Shown: positions 8,632-16,440 of the stretch, in pieces
How the letters are laid out: each line of letters starts with the position of its first letter
Position numbering within the stretch: position 1 is the stretch's first letter
Assembly (NCBI RefSeq): GCF_900091625.1
Contig: NZ_FMIC01000002.1
Coordinates: forward strand, 5,580,001 to 5,644,000
Origin: Micromonospora peucetia
GTDB lineage: Bacteria; Actinomycetota; Actinomycetes; Mycobacteriales; Micromonosporaceae
Length of the DNA: 64,000 nucleotides
Direction of reading: 5' to 3'
Position numbers and translations under genes: made by a program
Notes under the pieces: generated by a model
Told to the model about the DNA's origin: nothing
Database searches by the model: none
Seen by the model: the letters and a program-made list of their open reading frames with translations, nothing else

Positions 8632-8651
8632 GGGACGACCGCCACTTCCAG

Positions 8652-8680
8652 TTGACTCTCACACCGACGTGAGGGTCCAA
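8652..8680 (+). promoter_or_regulatory. MerR-type dyad and -35 element upstream of the reductase
   Basis: TTGACT at 8652-8657 overlaps an imperfect dyad, GACTCTCAC (8654-8662) and GTGAGGGTC (8669-8677). This placement is typical of MerR-controlled promoters, where the regulator binds the long spacer. A plausible -10 (CCTATC or TATCCG) lies near 8681-8687, only a few bases before the ATG, so the mRNA may be leaderless. No ribosome site is visible. Confidence 0.6.
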
Positions 8681-8690
8681 CCTATCCGGC

Positions 8691-9599
8691 ATGACAGATC
8701 AGCATTCATCCGCCCACGACACCTCGGTCACCGTCATCGGCCTGGGGCCGATGGGATCGGCGTTGGCACACACCCTTCTTGGCAAGGGCCGATCCCTGAC
8801 GGTCTGGAACCGTACCCCCGGCAAGGCCGACGGCCTGGTAGCCGAGGGAGCGCACCGCGCGGCCACCGTCGCCGACGCCGTGGCCGCGAGCCCGGTCACG
8901 ATCGTGTGCCTCAACGATTACGCGACCATGTACCAAGTCTTCGAATCCACTGGCGCGCTCAGCGGACACGCGCTGGTGAACCTCAACTCCGGAACCCCTG
9001 CGGAAGCCCGCACGGCCGCCGACTGGGCGGCCGAGCGCGACCTAGACTACCTCGATGGCGCGATCATGGTGCCGCCGTCCCTCATCGGGCACGACGGATC
9101 GGTCCTGCTGTACAGCGGAGCCCGCGACGTCCTGGACCGGCATCGGGAGACCCTGGCCGACCTGGGTGACCCCCGCCACCTCGGCGCCGACCCGGGCCTG
9201 GCGGTGCTGTTCAACACGGCACTGCTCGGCATGATGTACGCGACCCTCAACGGTTTCCTGCACGCCGCCGCCCTGGCCGGCTCGGCCAACGTGCCCGCGG
9301 CCGAGTTCGCCGAGATCGCGCTCGGCTGGTTCATGCCCGTGGTGTTGGACCCCGCCAGCCTCACCGAACAAGCACCGAACCTCGACAAGGGCGCCTACCC
9401 CGGCGACCAAGGGACCATGCAGATGAACTTGAACGCCCTGGAACACATCGCCCGCACCAGCGTCGAGCAGGGCGTCCACCCCGCCCAGCCGCAACTGATG
9501 AAGCAGCTCGCCGAACAAGCGATCGCCCAGGGGCACGGCACCGACAACTATTTCGCCCTGTTCGAGATTCTCAAGAACCCTCGCGCCGCGGCCTCCTGA
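8691..9599 (+). CDS. Imine reductase / beta-hydroxyacid dehydrogenase-type NAD(P) oxidoreductase
   Basis: A 302-residue enzyme with an N-terminal Rossmann domain (VTVIGLGPMGSALA, residues 13-26) and WNRTPGKADGLVAEGA, which suggests NADPH preference. It carries the imine-reductase pattern LVNLNSGTPAEARTAADWAAER, then YLDGAIMVPPSLIGHDGSVLLYSG. The all-helical C-terminal dimer domain follows (ALLGMMYATLNGFLHAAALAG). Imine reductases reduce cyclic imines to amines; the native substrate here is unknown. It is divergent from MerR, and both appear to be passengers in the broken transporter region. Start ATG at 8691; the length fits the family (about 290-310). Confidence 0.85.
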   Translation: MTDQHSSAHDTSVTVIGLGPMGSALAHTLLGKGRSLTVWNRTPGKADGLVAEGAHRAATVADAVAASPVTIVCLNDYATMYQVFESTGALSGHALVNLNSGTPAEARTAADWAAERDLDYLDGAIMVPPSLIGHDGSVLLYSGARDVLDRHRETLADLGDPRHLGADPGLAVLFNTALLGMMYATLNGFLHAAALAGSANVPAAEFAEIALGWFMPVVLDPASLTEQAPNLDKGAYPGDQGTMQMNLNALEHIARTSVEQGVHPAQPQLMKQLAEQAIAQGHGTDNYFALFEILKNPRAAAS

Positions 9600-9733
9600 G
9601 AGCCATGCAGCCGAACATCCGCAGCAGCTTGTAGGCCCTTACCTGATCGGTGACCAGGGAGCCACCACCCGCAGCATGTCCGGCCAGTGCATGAACCCTG
9701 ACGCCGCACGCGGATCACGGTTCCCGCCGGTCT

Positions 9734-10021
9734 TCACCGGCGGTCGCCGGGCCCCAGCAAGCTGGTGAGCTCGGCGATCGCCTCCGGCGAAGGATGGAAG
9801 TATCGGCGCACGTTCTCGGTCTTCTTGTGCCGCGACTTGGCCATCAGCATCAGCAGGCTCGCACCACCCTCACCCAGGTGTATCAGTGCCGAATGCCGCA
9901 TCTCGTGCAGGTCCCACCCTGTGCCAGGCCCGCCGAGGGCGGTGTGGGCGTTCAGCAGCGCGTGGGCCTGACCGTAGGACAGGCGAGCAAACCCGGTGTC
10001 AGGACAGACATCGCGCGCGGA
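9734..10021 (-). pseudogene. C-terminal fragment of a tyrosine recombinase (integrase)
   Basis: About 95 residues match the end of an actinomycete site-specific integrase: [15 protein letters not shown], then [32 protein letters not shown] and [19 protein letters not shown]. The catalytic Arg and His (MRHS), the late His (SRHKK) and the nucleophile Tyr (RRYF) are present. The N-terminal arm-binding and core domains are absent. The frame is joined at about 10021 to the transporter fragment, so this piece has no start of its own. Confidence 0.85.
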
Positions 10022-10398
10022 GACCACGCCATGCCGGCGAACACGCTCCAGCGCACCGGGACCGCCATCACGTAGTGCCCGGCGGCGATGACGATCCCGC
10101 CCCACAGCACGCTGCGCCGCGCGCCGATGAGCCGGTCGGCGACCCAGCCACCGGGCAGCGCCATCAGGTACACCATGGCGTTGTAGGTGCCGTAGACCGC
10201 GCTGGCGCTGGACTCCCCCATCGCCTGCCCGCCGTCGGCCAGCGACGCGGTCAGATACAGCACCAGGATCGCCCGCATCCCGTAGAAGCTGAACCGCTCC
10301 CACATCTCGGTGAGAAAGAGCGTGGACAGGGCCCGCGGGTGGCCGAAGAACGTCCGCCCGGTGGGCGGCCGGGCACCGACCGGCGCGTCACTGGCCAT
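10022..10398 (-). pseudogene. N-terminal fragment of a POT-family peptide:H+ symporter
   Basis: An intact start (ATG at 10398, GGAGG just upstream) opens a frame with the POT N-terminus: [33 protein letters not shown], then [33 protein letters not shown]. About four membrane segments follow up to VFAGMAW near 10022, where it runs into an integrase fragment. The next part of the transporter (middle helices) is absent, and a later part is found at 6601-6866 on the same strand. The gene probably encoded a di/tripeptide transporter of about 500 residues before disruption. Confidence 0.85.
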
Positions 10399-10608
10399 CG
10401 CAACCTCCGCTGCACTGGGGCGGCTAACATCCCCGTTGGCAGCGGAAACACTCCACCCGTCCGGCCCGGCCCGGGGGCGACCCCACCGGCCGGCTGGCAC
10501 GGCCGGCTACCCTGGTGCAGGCTCGTCCGGGTGCCGGGCGGGAATGGCCCGGCGGGAACGGACCGTTACACCAAGAAGACCAGCACCACGAACGAGGGGA
10601 AGTCGATC

Positions 10609-10950
10609 ATGGGCGAGCGTATGCTGCGCGGAAGCCGTCTGGGCGCGGTCAGCTACGAATCCGACCGCAACACGGAGCTCGCGCCGCGTCAGACCCGCGA
10701 GTACCTCTGCGCCAAAGGCCACCAGTTCGAGGTTCCGTTCGCCGTCGACGCCGAGGTCCCCATGACCTGGGAGTGCAAGTTCGACGGCAGCGTGGCCCGA
10801 CTGGTCGACGGCAACGAGCCGGAGCAGAAGAAGGCCAAGCCGCCGCGCACCCACTGGGACATGCTGCTGGAGCGGCGCTCCATCGCCGAGCTGGAGGACA
10901 TCCTCGCCGAGCGGCTGCAGGAGGTCCGCACCCGCCGCGGCCGCGCCTGA
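10609..10950 (+). CDS. rbpA: RNA polymerase-binding protein RbpA
   Basis: A 113-residue protein matching actinobacterial RbpA, which binds the housekeeping sigma factor and stabilises promoter opening. After the N-terminal tail (GSRLGAVSYESDRN) comes the small zinc-type core YLCAKGHQFEVPFAVDAEVP and WECKFDG. The basic linker (KKAKPPRTHWDMLLERRS) and the sigma-interacting helix (IAELEDILAERLQEVRTRRG) follow. The ATG at 10609 follows AGGGGAAG. It faces fxsA, with a strong terminator between the two. In Mycobacterium, rbpA also lies beside the polyprenol-mannose synthase gene, as here. Confidence 0.97.
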   Translation: MGERMLRGSRLGAVSYESDRNTELAPRQTREYLCAKGHQFEVPFAVDAEVPMTWECKFDGSVARLVDGNEPEQKKAKPPRTHWDMLLERRSIAELEDILAERLQEVRTRRGRA

Positions 10951-10967
10951 GCCGCACCGGACGCCAC

Positions 10968-11001
10968 GGCGCCCCCGGGAGCATCCGCTCCCGGGGGCGC
11001 C
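10968..11001. terminator. Strong hairpin between rbpA and fxsA
   Basis: A perfect 14-bp inverted repeat (10968-10981 and 10988-11001) with a 6-base loop CATCCG, placed 18 bp after the rbpA stop and 20 bp after the convergent fxsA stop. It can serve both directions. There is no T-run, as is common in actinomycetes. Confidence 0.85.
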
Positions 11002-11020
11002 GTCGTGTCCGCCGGGTCAG

Positions 11021-11545
11021 TCAGTTCCGGCCGGGCTCGACGATCTCGCCCTCGATGGCCCGACCCCCGTCGACGACGGTCGGCTCGGCCACCGGCTGCG
11101 AATCCGCCGGCTGTGGCTCGCCCCGACGCACCCGCACCCGGCGGGGCCCGAACAGGTCACCGGCGACCATCGACGACACCCGCCGCTCCGCCGCCCGCTG
11201 CACCCCGTTACGGGCCAACCGGCGCACCGGCGGCACCAGCAGAAACAACCCCACCAGGCCGCTGAGCAGGCCCGGCGTCGCCAGCAGCAGCGCGCCGAAC
11301 AGGCCGACGAGACCGTCGGTGACCTGCCGTCCCGGCGGCCGACCGGCCTGCGCCGAATCCCGGAAGCCCCGCCAGGCGCGCATCCCCTCCCGGCGCAGCA
11401 GCACCAGACCGAGCAGCGACACCGCGAACACCACCAGCAGCGTCGAGCCGAACCCGATCGCCCGCCCCACCGCGACGAACACCACCAGTTCCAGCAGCAC
11501 CGCCGCCAACAGGGCCAACGGCACAAACCTCAGTCCTCGGCGCAT
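11021..11545 (-). CDS. fxsA: FxsA-family membrane protein
   Basis: A 174-residue protein. The first 120 residues match FxsA: two to three membrane segments (FVPLALLAAVLLELVVFVAVG, TLLVVFAVSLLGLVLL), the signature GLVLLRREGMRAWRGFRD, and a later hydrophobic stretch with LLATPGLLSGLVGLFLLVPPVRRL. FxsA of E. coli relieves phage T7 exclusion when overproduced; its normal role is unknown. The C-terminal 50 residues are polar and variable. It lies in the same orientation as the mannosyltransferase and lnt genes, about 85 bp downstream of the former. Confidence 0.93.
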   Translation of the reverse strand: MRRGLRFVPLALLAAVLLELVVFVAVGRAIGFGSTLLVVFAVSLLGLVLLRREGMRAWRGFRDSAQAGRPPGRQVTDGLVGLFGALLLATPGLLSGLVGLFLLVPPVRRLARNGVQRAAERRVSSMVAGDLFGPRRVRVRRGEPQPADSQPVAEPTVVDGGRAIEGEIVEPGRN

Positions 11546-11630
11546 CTCACCCCATTCGCCATCCGCGGCGCCTCCGGCGCGGTCACCCGCGCGGGCGCCA
11601 GCACCCCGTCCAGCATGACACGCCCCCCGC

Positions 11631-12437
11631 TCAGGGCCACCGCACCTGCCCGGTGGGGGTGCCGTGCAGGCCCCGCCGCACCGCCAGCCGCCGGTCCTGC
11701 ACCCCCCACGTGGTGATCCGCCACAGCGCCTCCGCCACGATCAGCGGGCTCATCTTGCTGCTGCCCCGCTCCCGCTCGGCGAACGTGATCGGCACCTCCA
11801 CGATGCGTGCCCCGGCCCGGTGCGCCAGCCGCGACAGCTCCACCTGGAACGAGTAGCCCTGCGACCGGACCGACGCCAGGTCGATCTCGTCCAGGGCCGA
11901 CAGCCGGTACACCCGGTAGCCACCCGTGGCGTCGGACAGCGGCATCCCCAACGCCAGCCGCGCATACAGGTTGCCGCACCGCGACAGCAGCAGCCGCCGC
12001 AACGGCCAGTTCACCACCCGCGCGCCCCGGGTCCACCGGGAACCGATCACCACATCGGCGTCGCGGGCCGCCGACAGCAACGTGGGAAGGTCCTCCGGGG
12101 CGTGCGAGCCGTCAGCGTCCATCTCCACCACGGCGTCGAAGCCGCGCTCGCGCGCCCACGCGAACCCCGCCAGATATGCCGCGCCGAGGCCCTGCTTGCC
12201 CTCCCGGTGCAGCACGTGCACCCGCGGATCGGCACCGGCCAGCGCGTCGGCGACCGCGCCCGTGCCGTCCGGGCTGTTGTCGTCGGCCACGAGGATGTCC
12301 ACCGCCGGCGCGGCACGACGCACCCGCGCCACGATCCGCGCCACATTGTCGGCCTCGTCGTAGGTCGGGATCACCACGAGCACCCGACCCACGCCCGGAT
12401 GACCGGTTTCCGGTCGAGTGCCGGTCGTCTCGCCCAC
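11631..12437 (-). CDS. Polyprenol monophosphomannose synthase (GT2), Ppm1/Dpm type
   Basis: A 268-residue GT2 glycosyltransferase that transfers mannose from GDP-mannose to a polyprenyl phosphate at the cytoplasmic face, supplying protein O-mannosylation and lipoglycans. Motifs: VVIPTYDEADNV (nucleotide site), VADDNSPDGTGAVAD, the metal-binding VEMDADGSHAPEDL, and the acceptor-side GSRWTRGARVVNWP and SDATGGYRVYR. No C-terminal membrane domain is present, as in the catalytic domain of mycobacterial Ppm1. Only 34 bp separate it from lnt upstream. In M. tuberculosis the two activities are fused in one protein; here they are separate. Confidence 0.93.
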   Translation of the reverse strand: MGETTGTRPETGHPGVGRVLVVIPTYDEADNVARIVARVRRAAPAVDILVADDNSPDGTGAVADALAGADPRVHVLHREGKQGLGAAYLAGFAWARERGFDAVVEMDADGSHAPEDLPTLLSAARDADVVIGSRWTRGARVVNWPLRRLLLSRCGNLYARLALGMPLSDATGGYRVYRLSALDEIDLASVRSQGYSFQVELSRLAHRAGARIVEVPITFAERERGSSKMSPLIVAEALWRITTWGVQDRRLAVRRGLHGTPTGQVRWP

Positions 12438-12471
12438 CGTCGCTCCCCCTCCGCCGGCGTACCGGCTGGTG

Positions 12472-14088
12472 TCACCCGGCGTGGTGCCGGCGGCGCAGCA
12501 CGGCCGCGCCGACCAGGGCCGCCACAGCCAGGGTGGCCAACGCCACCTCCGGCCACAACCCGACCCGGGTGGCCAGGGTGCGCCCGTCGTCCAGCCGCAG
12601 CTGCCGCACCACGACCGCCCGGGTGTTGAATCCGGTGGCGTCGCTTACCCGCCCGTCCGGGGCAACGAACCCGGACACCCCGACCGTGGAGGCCATCAAC
12701 GCCGGCCGGCCGTGCTCGATCGCCCGCAACCGCACCATGGCCAACTGCTGCCGGGCCTCGGCCACGTCGAAGGTGGCGTTGTTGGTCTGCACCACCAGCA
12801 ACTGGGCCCCACCGGTGACGGTGTCCCGCACCACCTCGTCGTAGGCGACCTCGAAACAGATCACGTCGCCGAGCACCGCCGCCCCGGTATCCAGCACCCC
12901 CGGCTCGGTGCCGGGCACGAAATCGGCACGTACCCGGTCGACCTGCTTGCTGACCATCCGGGCTAGATCGCGCATCGGCACGTACTCGGCGAACGGCACC
13001 GGATGCCGCTTCGTGTACAACTGCTCCAGGTCCGGGCCGGTGCCGGGCCGCCACAGGATCCCGGCGTTGCGGACCTCACCGTCGCCGGGGCCACGCAGCA
13101 CCGCACCCACCAGGATCGGGGCGCCCACCGCGTCGGCGGCCTGCGAGATGCGCGCCCCGGCGTCGGTGTCGCGCAGCGGGTCGATGTCGCTGGAGTTCTC
13201 CGGCCACACCACCAGGTCGGGGCGGGGCCGCGCACCGGCGGCCACCTGCCCGGCCAACTCGATGGTGGCGTCGACGTGGTTGTTCAGCACCGCCTGCCGC
13301 TGGGCGTTGAAGTCCAACCCGAGCCGAGGCACGTTGCCCTGCACGATCGCCACCGTGACCGCGTCACCGTTCCCCGAGGCGGCCACCGGCACCAGCAGCC
13401 CCACCACCGGCACCGCGACCGCCGCGGCGAGCAACCCGGCCATCGGCACCCACCGCCGCCGCCCGTCCCACAGCCGCCACAGCGCCGCGGCGAGCAGCCC
13501 GCCGGTGAGCGCCACCGCGAACGTCACCAGCGGTGCGCCACCCCACGCCGCCAGCCGCAGCAGCGGCGAGTCGTCCTGGCTGAACGCCAGCCGCCCCCAC
13601 GGGAACCCGCCGAACGGGGTGCGGTCCCGCAGTGCCTCCTGCCCCACCCACAACACCCCGGTGACCGCCGGCCAACTCCACCGCAACCGGTCCACCAACG
13701 GGGAGGCGTACGCGCCCGCCGCACCCAGCAACGCCAGATAGCCGGCCTGCAACAGCGACAGCAACACCCACGGCAGGTAGCCGGTGTGCAGGTTCGTCCA
13801 GCTCAACAGCGGCGCGAACAACGCCACCCCGGTCAGGAAACCCAACCCGGCACCGGCCCGCATCCGACGGCGGTGCGTCGCCGCGGCCAGCAACGCCACA
13901 CCCAGCGGCGCGAGCGGCCACAGCCCGTACGGGGGGAACGCCAGCAGCAACGCCAGCCCGGCCGCCACCGCCATCGGCACGGCCACCCACAACGGCAGGG
14001 CCCGTCCCGCCCCGTCGGGCGTACCCGCCCGCCCTGCCGACGTCCGGCTGCTGTCCCCGGCCGGCGCCGGCACGTCACCCACGATCAC
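12472..14088 (-). CDS. lnt: Apolipoprotein N-acyltransferase
   Basis: A 538-residue membrane enzyme that adds the third acyl chain to the N-terminal Cys of lipoproteins. Six to seven hydrophobic segments fill residues 30-235, followed by an exported nitrilase-type domain. The catalytic triad is visible: Glu297 (VVWPENSS), Lys360 (YTKRHPVPFAEY) and Cys411 (GDVICFEVAYD). A final membrane segment ends near RRRHHAG. GTG at 14088 (VIVGDVPAP) is the likely start; the frame stays open further upstream, but that part looks like non-coding GC-rich DNA. It probably forms an operon with the mannosyltransferase. Confidence 0.93.
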   Translation of the reverse strand: MIVGDVPAPAGDSSRTSAGRAGTPDGAGRALPLWVAVPMAVAAGLALLLAFPPYGLWPLAPLGVALLAAATHRRRMRAGAGLGFLTGVALFAPLLSWTNLHTGYLPWVLLSLLQAGYLALLGAAGAYASPLVDRLRWSWPAVTGVLWVGQEALRDRTPFGGFPWGRLAFSQDDSPLLRLAAWGGAPLVTFAVALTGGLLAAALWRLWDGRRRWVPMAGLLAAAVAVPVVGLLVPVAASGNGDAVTVAIVQGNVPRLGLDFNAQRQAVLNNHVDATIELAGQVAAGARPRPDLVVWPENSSDIDPLRDTDAGARISQAADAVGAPILVGAVLRGPGDGEVRNAGILWRPGTGPDLEQLYTKRHPVPFAEYVPMRDLARMVSKQVDRVRADFVPGTEPGVLDTGAAVLGDVICFEVAYDEVVRDTVTGGAQLLVVQTNNATFDVAEARQQLAMVRLRAIEHGRPALMASTVGVSGFVAPDGRVSDATGFNTRAVVVRQLRLDDGRTLATRVGLWPEVALATLAVAALVGAAVLRRRHHAG

Positions 14089-14713
14089 GGGCCGAAGGCT
14101 ACCCGCCCACGCGGTTCCCGCCCCGCCCGGCGGCACGTCCCGTCCCGTTACGGCCCGTCCGGGCGGTTCCTCCCCGCCCCGCCGCTCGGCGAGGGATCCG
14201 CACGCCGTCCAGGTGCGAACCGACGTCGACACGGCCCAGGCAGGCAACCCGCTCACCCAGCCGTCCCGTGGGGGCCCCACGGCCGGCCCCAGGCTCACCG
14301 GGCCACACACCGAGGGCCCGCCGAACACAAATCGGGGCGCGGCCTAAGCCGCGCCCCGATGCTCCCAGGCCCTTCCCGGCCGGTGGGGCGAGAATGAGCT
14401 GCGCCGACCTTCGGACCGACCCGACGTGGACTGGCTGCCCCCGCCTGGCCGTTGTCTACTGGCCGTGCACCTCACCCTGCCCGTACACCGGTAACCGCGG
14501 CCGGTTCGCGCCGCCCCGCCGACCCCCGCCCGCTGGACCTGGCCGCCGCGACACACTGCTCAAATTGTCGCTCGGCCAGCGGACGAAGGGACGAAGCGAA
14601 CAACAGCCGCTTCCCGTAGTAGGACTCAAAGACGGTACGGCGTGGACCCCCGCCGCTGTCAACCCACCCGGGCCTGTCGTGTGATGTACCACGGCGTGTC
14701 GCGTCGGCGAGTC
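14089..14713. other. Long intergenic region without a convincing gene
   Basis: About 625 bp between glmL (which ends at 14714) and lnt (which starts at 14088). Short open frames on both strands have no ribosome site or family resemblance. Apart from the hairpin at 14331-14360 nothing is recognised. Promoter elements for lnt are expected in the left part but are not obvious. Confidence 0.5.
14331..14360. terminator. Perfect hairpin in the lnt-glmL gap
   Basis: A 13-bp perfect inverted repeat (14331-14343 and 14348-14360) with loop CTAA. It is a strong candidate terminator, but it stands about 350 bp beyond the glmL stop, so which transcript it ends is unclear. Confidence 0.65.
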
Positions 14714-16051
14714 TCAATCCGTTGCCAGGTGCCGACACAGCAACGCCCCCGCCGCCTCCGGATGCTCGGCGGCCAGCAGCCCACCCGCCGCCAACACGTA
14801 GTCGGAGTCGACGACCGGCCGGGCCGCACGTGGCAGCGGCCACCCACCGGCGTGATCGCCCAGCACCGCACCCAGCACCCCGGCCGCGTCCGCGGGCGCC
14901 GCGTGCCGCAACACCCCACCCGAGCCCACCAACAGCCGCACGTCGCGCAGATCCCGACCGGCCCGCTCACCGGTGGCCGCCCCACGGGCATGCCGCCGCA
15001 ACGCCACCGTCGCCGCCAGAGCCGCGATCCGCGCGTCCACCGCCCGATCCACATCCCCGACGGGCAGGAACCCCGGATCCCCGGCACGCACCGCCGCCCC
15101 CGCCGCCAGATCGTCGCATTGCGCGTCGCTCAACAGCCGCTCCTCGACCGCCGCCCGCACCACCCCCGGCGCACTCCACCGCATGCCCAGGTCCCCCTCG
15201 ACGGTGCGGGCCCGCCACAACGACCCCGCCACCTCCCGCCCCGGCCCGGTGGCCCGCTCATCCGGCGTCAACACCGAATACACGTCGGTGGTGGCGCCAC
15301 CCACATCCACCACCACCAGATCACCACCCAGGGTGTCGGCCAGCACCTCCACGCCCGTCAACACCGCGTCCGGGGTGGCCGCCCGCACCAGCCGCGCGAA
15401 CCGCGACCCCCGCGACAACCGCTTCCCACCGATCACGTGCCGCAGGAACACCTCCCGGATCGCCGCCCGTGCCGACGCCGGCGCCAGAACCCCGATCCGC
15501 GGCAGCACGTTGTCCGCCACCGTCACCGGCACCCCCGCACCCGCCAGCACGGCATGCAGGTCGTCGCGGACGTCGACGTTGCCGGCCAGCACCACCGGCA
15601 CCCGCCAGCGGGCCCGCGCCAGCCGCGTCGCGTTGTGCGTCAACGTCTCGGCGTCACCACCGTCGGTGCCACCCACCAACAGCACCACGTCCGGGCGGGC
15701 CGCCCGCAACCCCGCCAGCTCCGCCGCACCGAGGCGACCCGCCGCCACGTGCACCACGTTCGCACCCGCCGACAGACCCACCCGCCGGCCGGCCTGCGCG
15801 GTCACCAGCTGCTCGTAGCCCACCACCGCCAGCCGCAACCCACCACCGGCCGACGAACACACGAACCAGGGGGCATCACCCACACCCAGGCCAGCGGTGG
15901 CCGCACCCACGGCGGCGTCCAGTCCGTGCAGCACATCCGTGCCCACCGTCGTCGGCGCCGACGACGCCGCCACCAACGCGCCGACGTCGAGATCCACCAC
16001 CGCCACCTTCGTGTACGTGGACCCGACGTCGGCGCAGACCGCGTACCTCAC
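14714..16051 (-). CDS. glmL: GlmL/MutL-family ASKHA ATPase, likely B12-mutase partner
   Basis: A 445-residue protein of the MutL/GlmL family (not the mismatch-repair MutL). Phosphate-binding motifs of the actin/Hsp70 fold are visible: ADVGSTYTKVAVVDLD at the N-terminus, DLVVVDVGGATTDVYSV in the middle and LLVGSGGVLRHA near the C-terminus. In glutamate mutase operons the homologue sits with GlmS/GlmE and is thought to act as a chaperone or reactivase for the B12 enzyme. Here it is the last gene of the kam operon and overlaps kal by 4 bp. It probably serves lysine 5,6-aminomutase, in place of the KamB/KamC proteins of clostridia. That role is inference. Confidence 0.85.
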   Translation of the reverse strand: MRYAVCADVGSTYTKVAVVDLDVGALVAASSAPTTVGTDVLHGLDAAVGAATAGLGVGDAPWFVCSSAGGGLRLAVVGYEQLVTAQAGRRVGLSAGANVVHVAAGRLGAAELAGLRAARPDVVLLVGGTDGGDAETLTHNATRLARARWRVPVVLAGNVDVRDDLHAVLAGAGVPVTVADNVLPRIGVLAPASARAAIREVFLRHVIGGKRLSRGSRFARLVRAATPDAVLTGVEVLADTLGGDLVVVDVGGATTDVYSVLTPDERATGPGREVAGSLWRARTVEGDLGMRWSAPGVVRAAVEERLLSDAQCDDLAAGAAVRAGDPGFLPVGDVDRAVDARIAALAATVALRRHARGAATGERAGRDLRDVRLLVGSGGVLRHAAPADAAGVLGAVLGDHAGGWPLPRAARPVVDSDYVLAAGGLLAAEHPEAAGALLCRHLATD

Positions 16052-16440
16052 GCCACCGGCGGCACGACCACCGTGCCGGTCGCGGTGACCGCCACGATCG
16101 GCTCGTCGAGCACCTCCGCCGCCGACTCACCCCGATCCGGACGACCCCGGCACACCACCTTCGCCACGAAGTCGATCGTGCGGCTACGGGTACCCACCCG
16201 GGTCACCGTCGCCGTCACCTCCAACACGTCCCCGGCCCGCATCGCGTCACGAAACTGCACATCCGAGTACGACGCGAACAGCCCCTCGTCACCGTCGGTG
16301 CGGATACACACCTCCGTGGCCACATCCCCGAACAACCCCAACGCGTACGCCCCGTCCACCAGGTTGCCCGCGTAGTGGGCGTGCGAGTACGGCACATACC
16401 GGCGGTGCACAACACTCAGACCCACCCGGGAATCACTCAT
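16048..16440 (-). CDS. kal: 3-aminobutyryl-CoA ammonia-lyase
   Basis: A 130-residue single hotdog-fold protein, with HRRYVPYSHAHYAGNLVDGAYALGLFGDVATEV at the N-terminus. This is the pattern of Kal, the lysine-fermentation enzyme that removes ammonia from L-3-aminobutyryl-CoA to give crotonyl-CoA. The length equals that of the clostridial enzyme. It overlaps kamE (ATGA) and glmL by 4 bp each, so it is translationally coupled inside the kam operon. Other small hotdog thioesterases look similar, so the name rests on family pattern plus context. Confidence 0.85.
   Translation of the reverse strand: MSDSRVGLSVVHRRYVPYSHAHYAGNLVDGAYALGLFGDVATEVCIRTDGDEGLFASYSDVQFRDAMRAGDVLEVTATVTRVGTRSRTIDFVAKVVCRGRPDRGESAAEVLDEPIVAVTATGTVVVPPVA

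Noticed and set aside
9734..10021. A prophage or integrative element
   Set aside because: Only the last 95 residues of an integrase remain, fused to a transporter fragment. No phage structural genes, attachment repeats or tRNA are nearby.
14361..14713. A tRNA or small RNA in the glmL-lnt gap
   Set aside because: No cloverleaf could be folded by eye, and no conserved T-loop or anticodon arm pattern was found.
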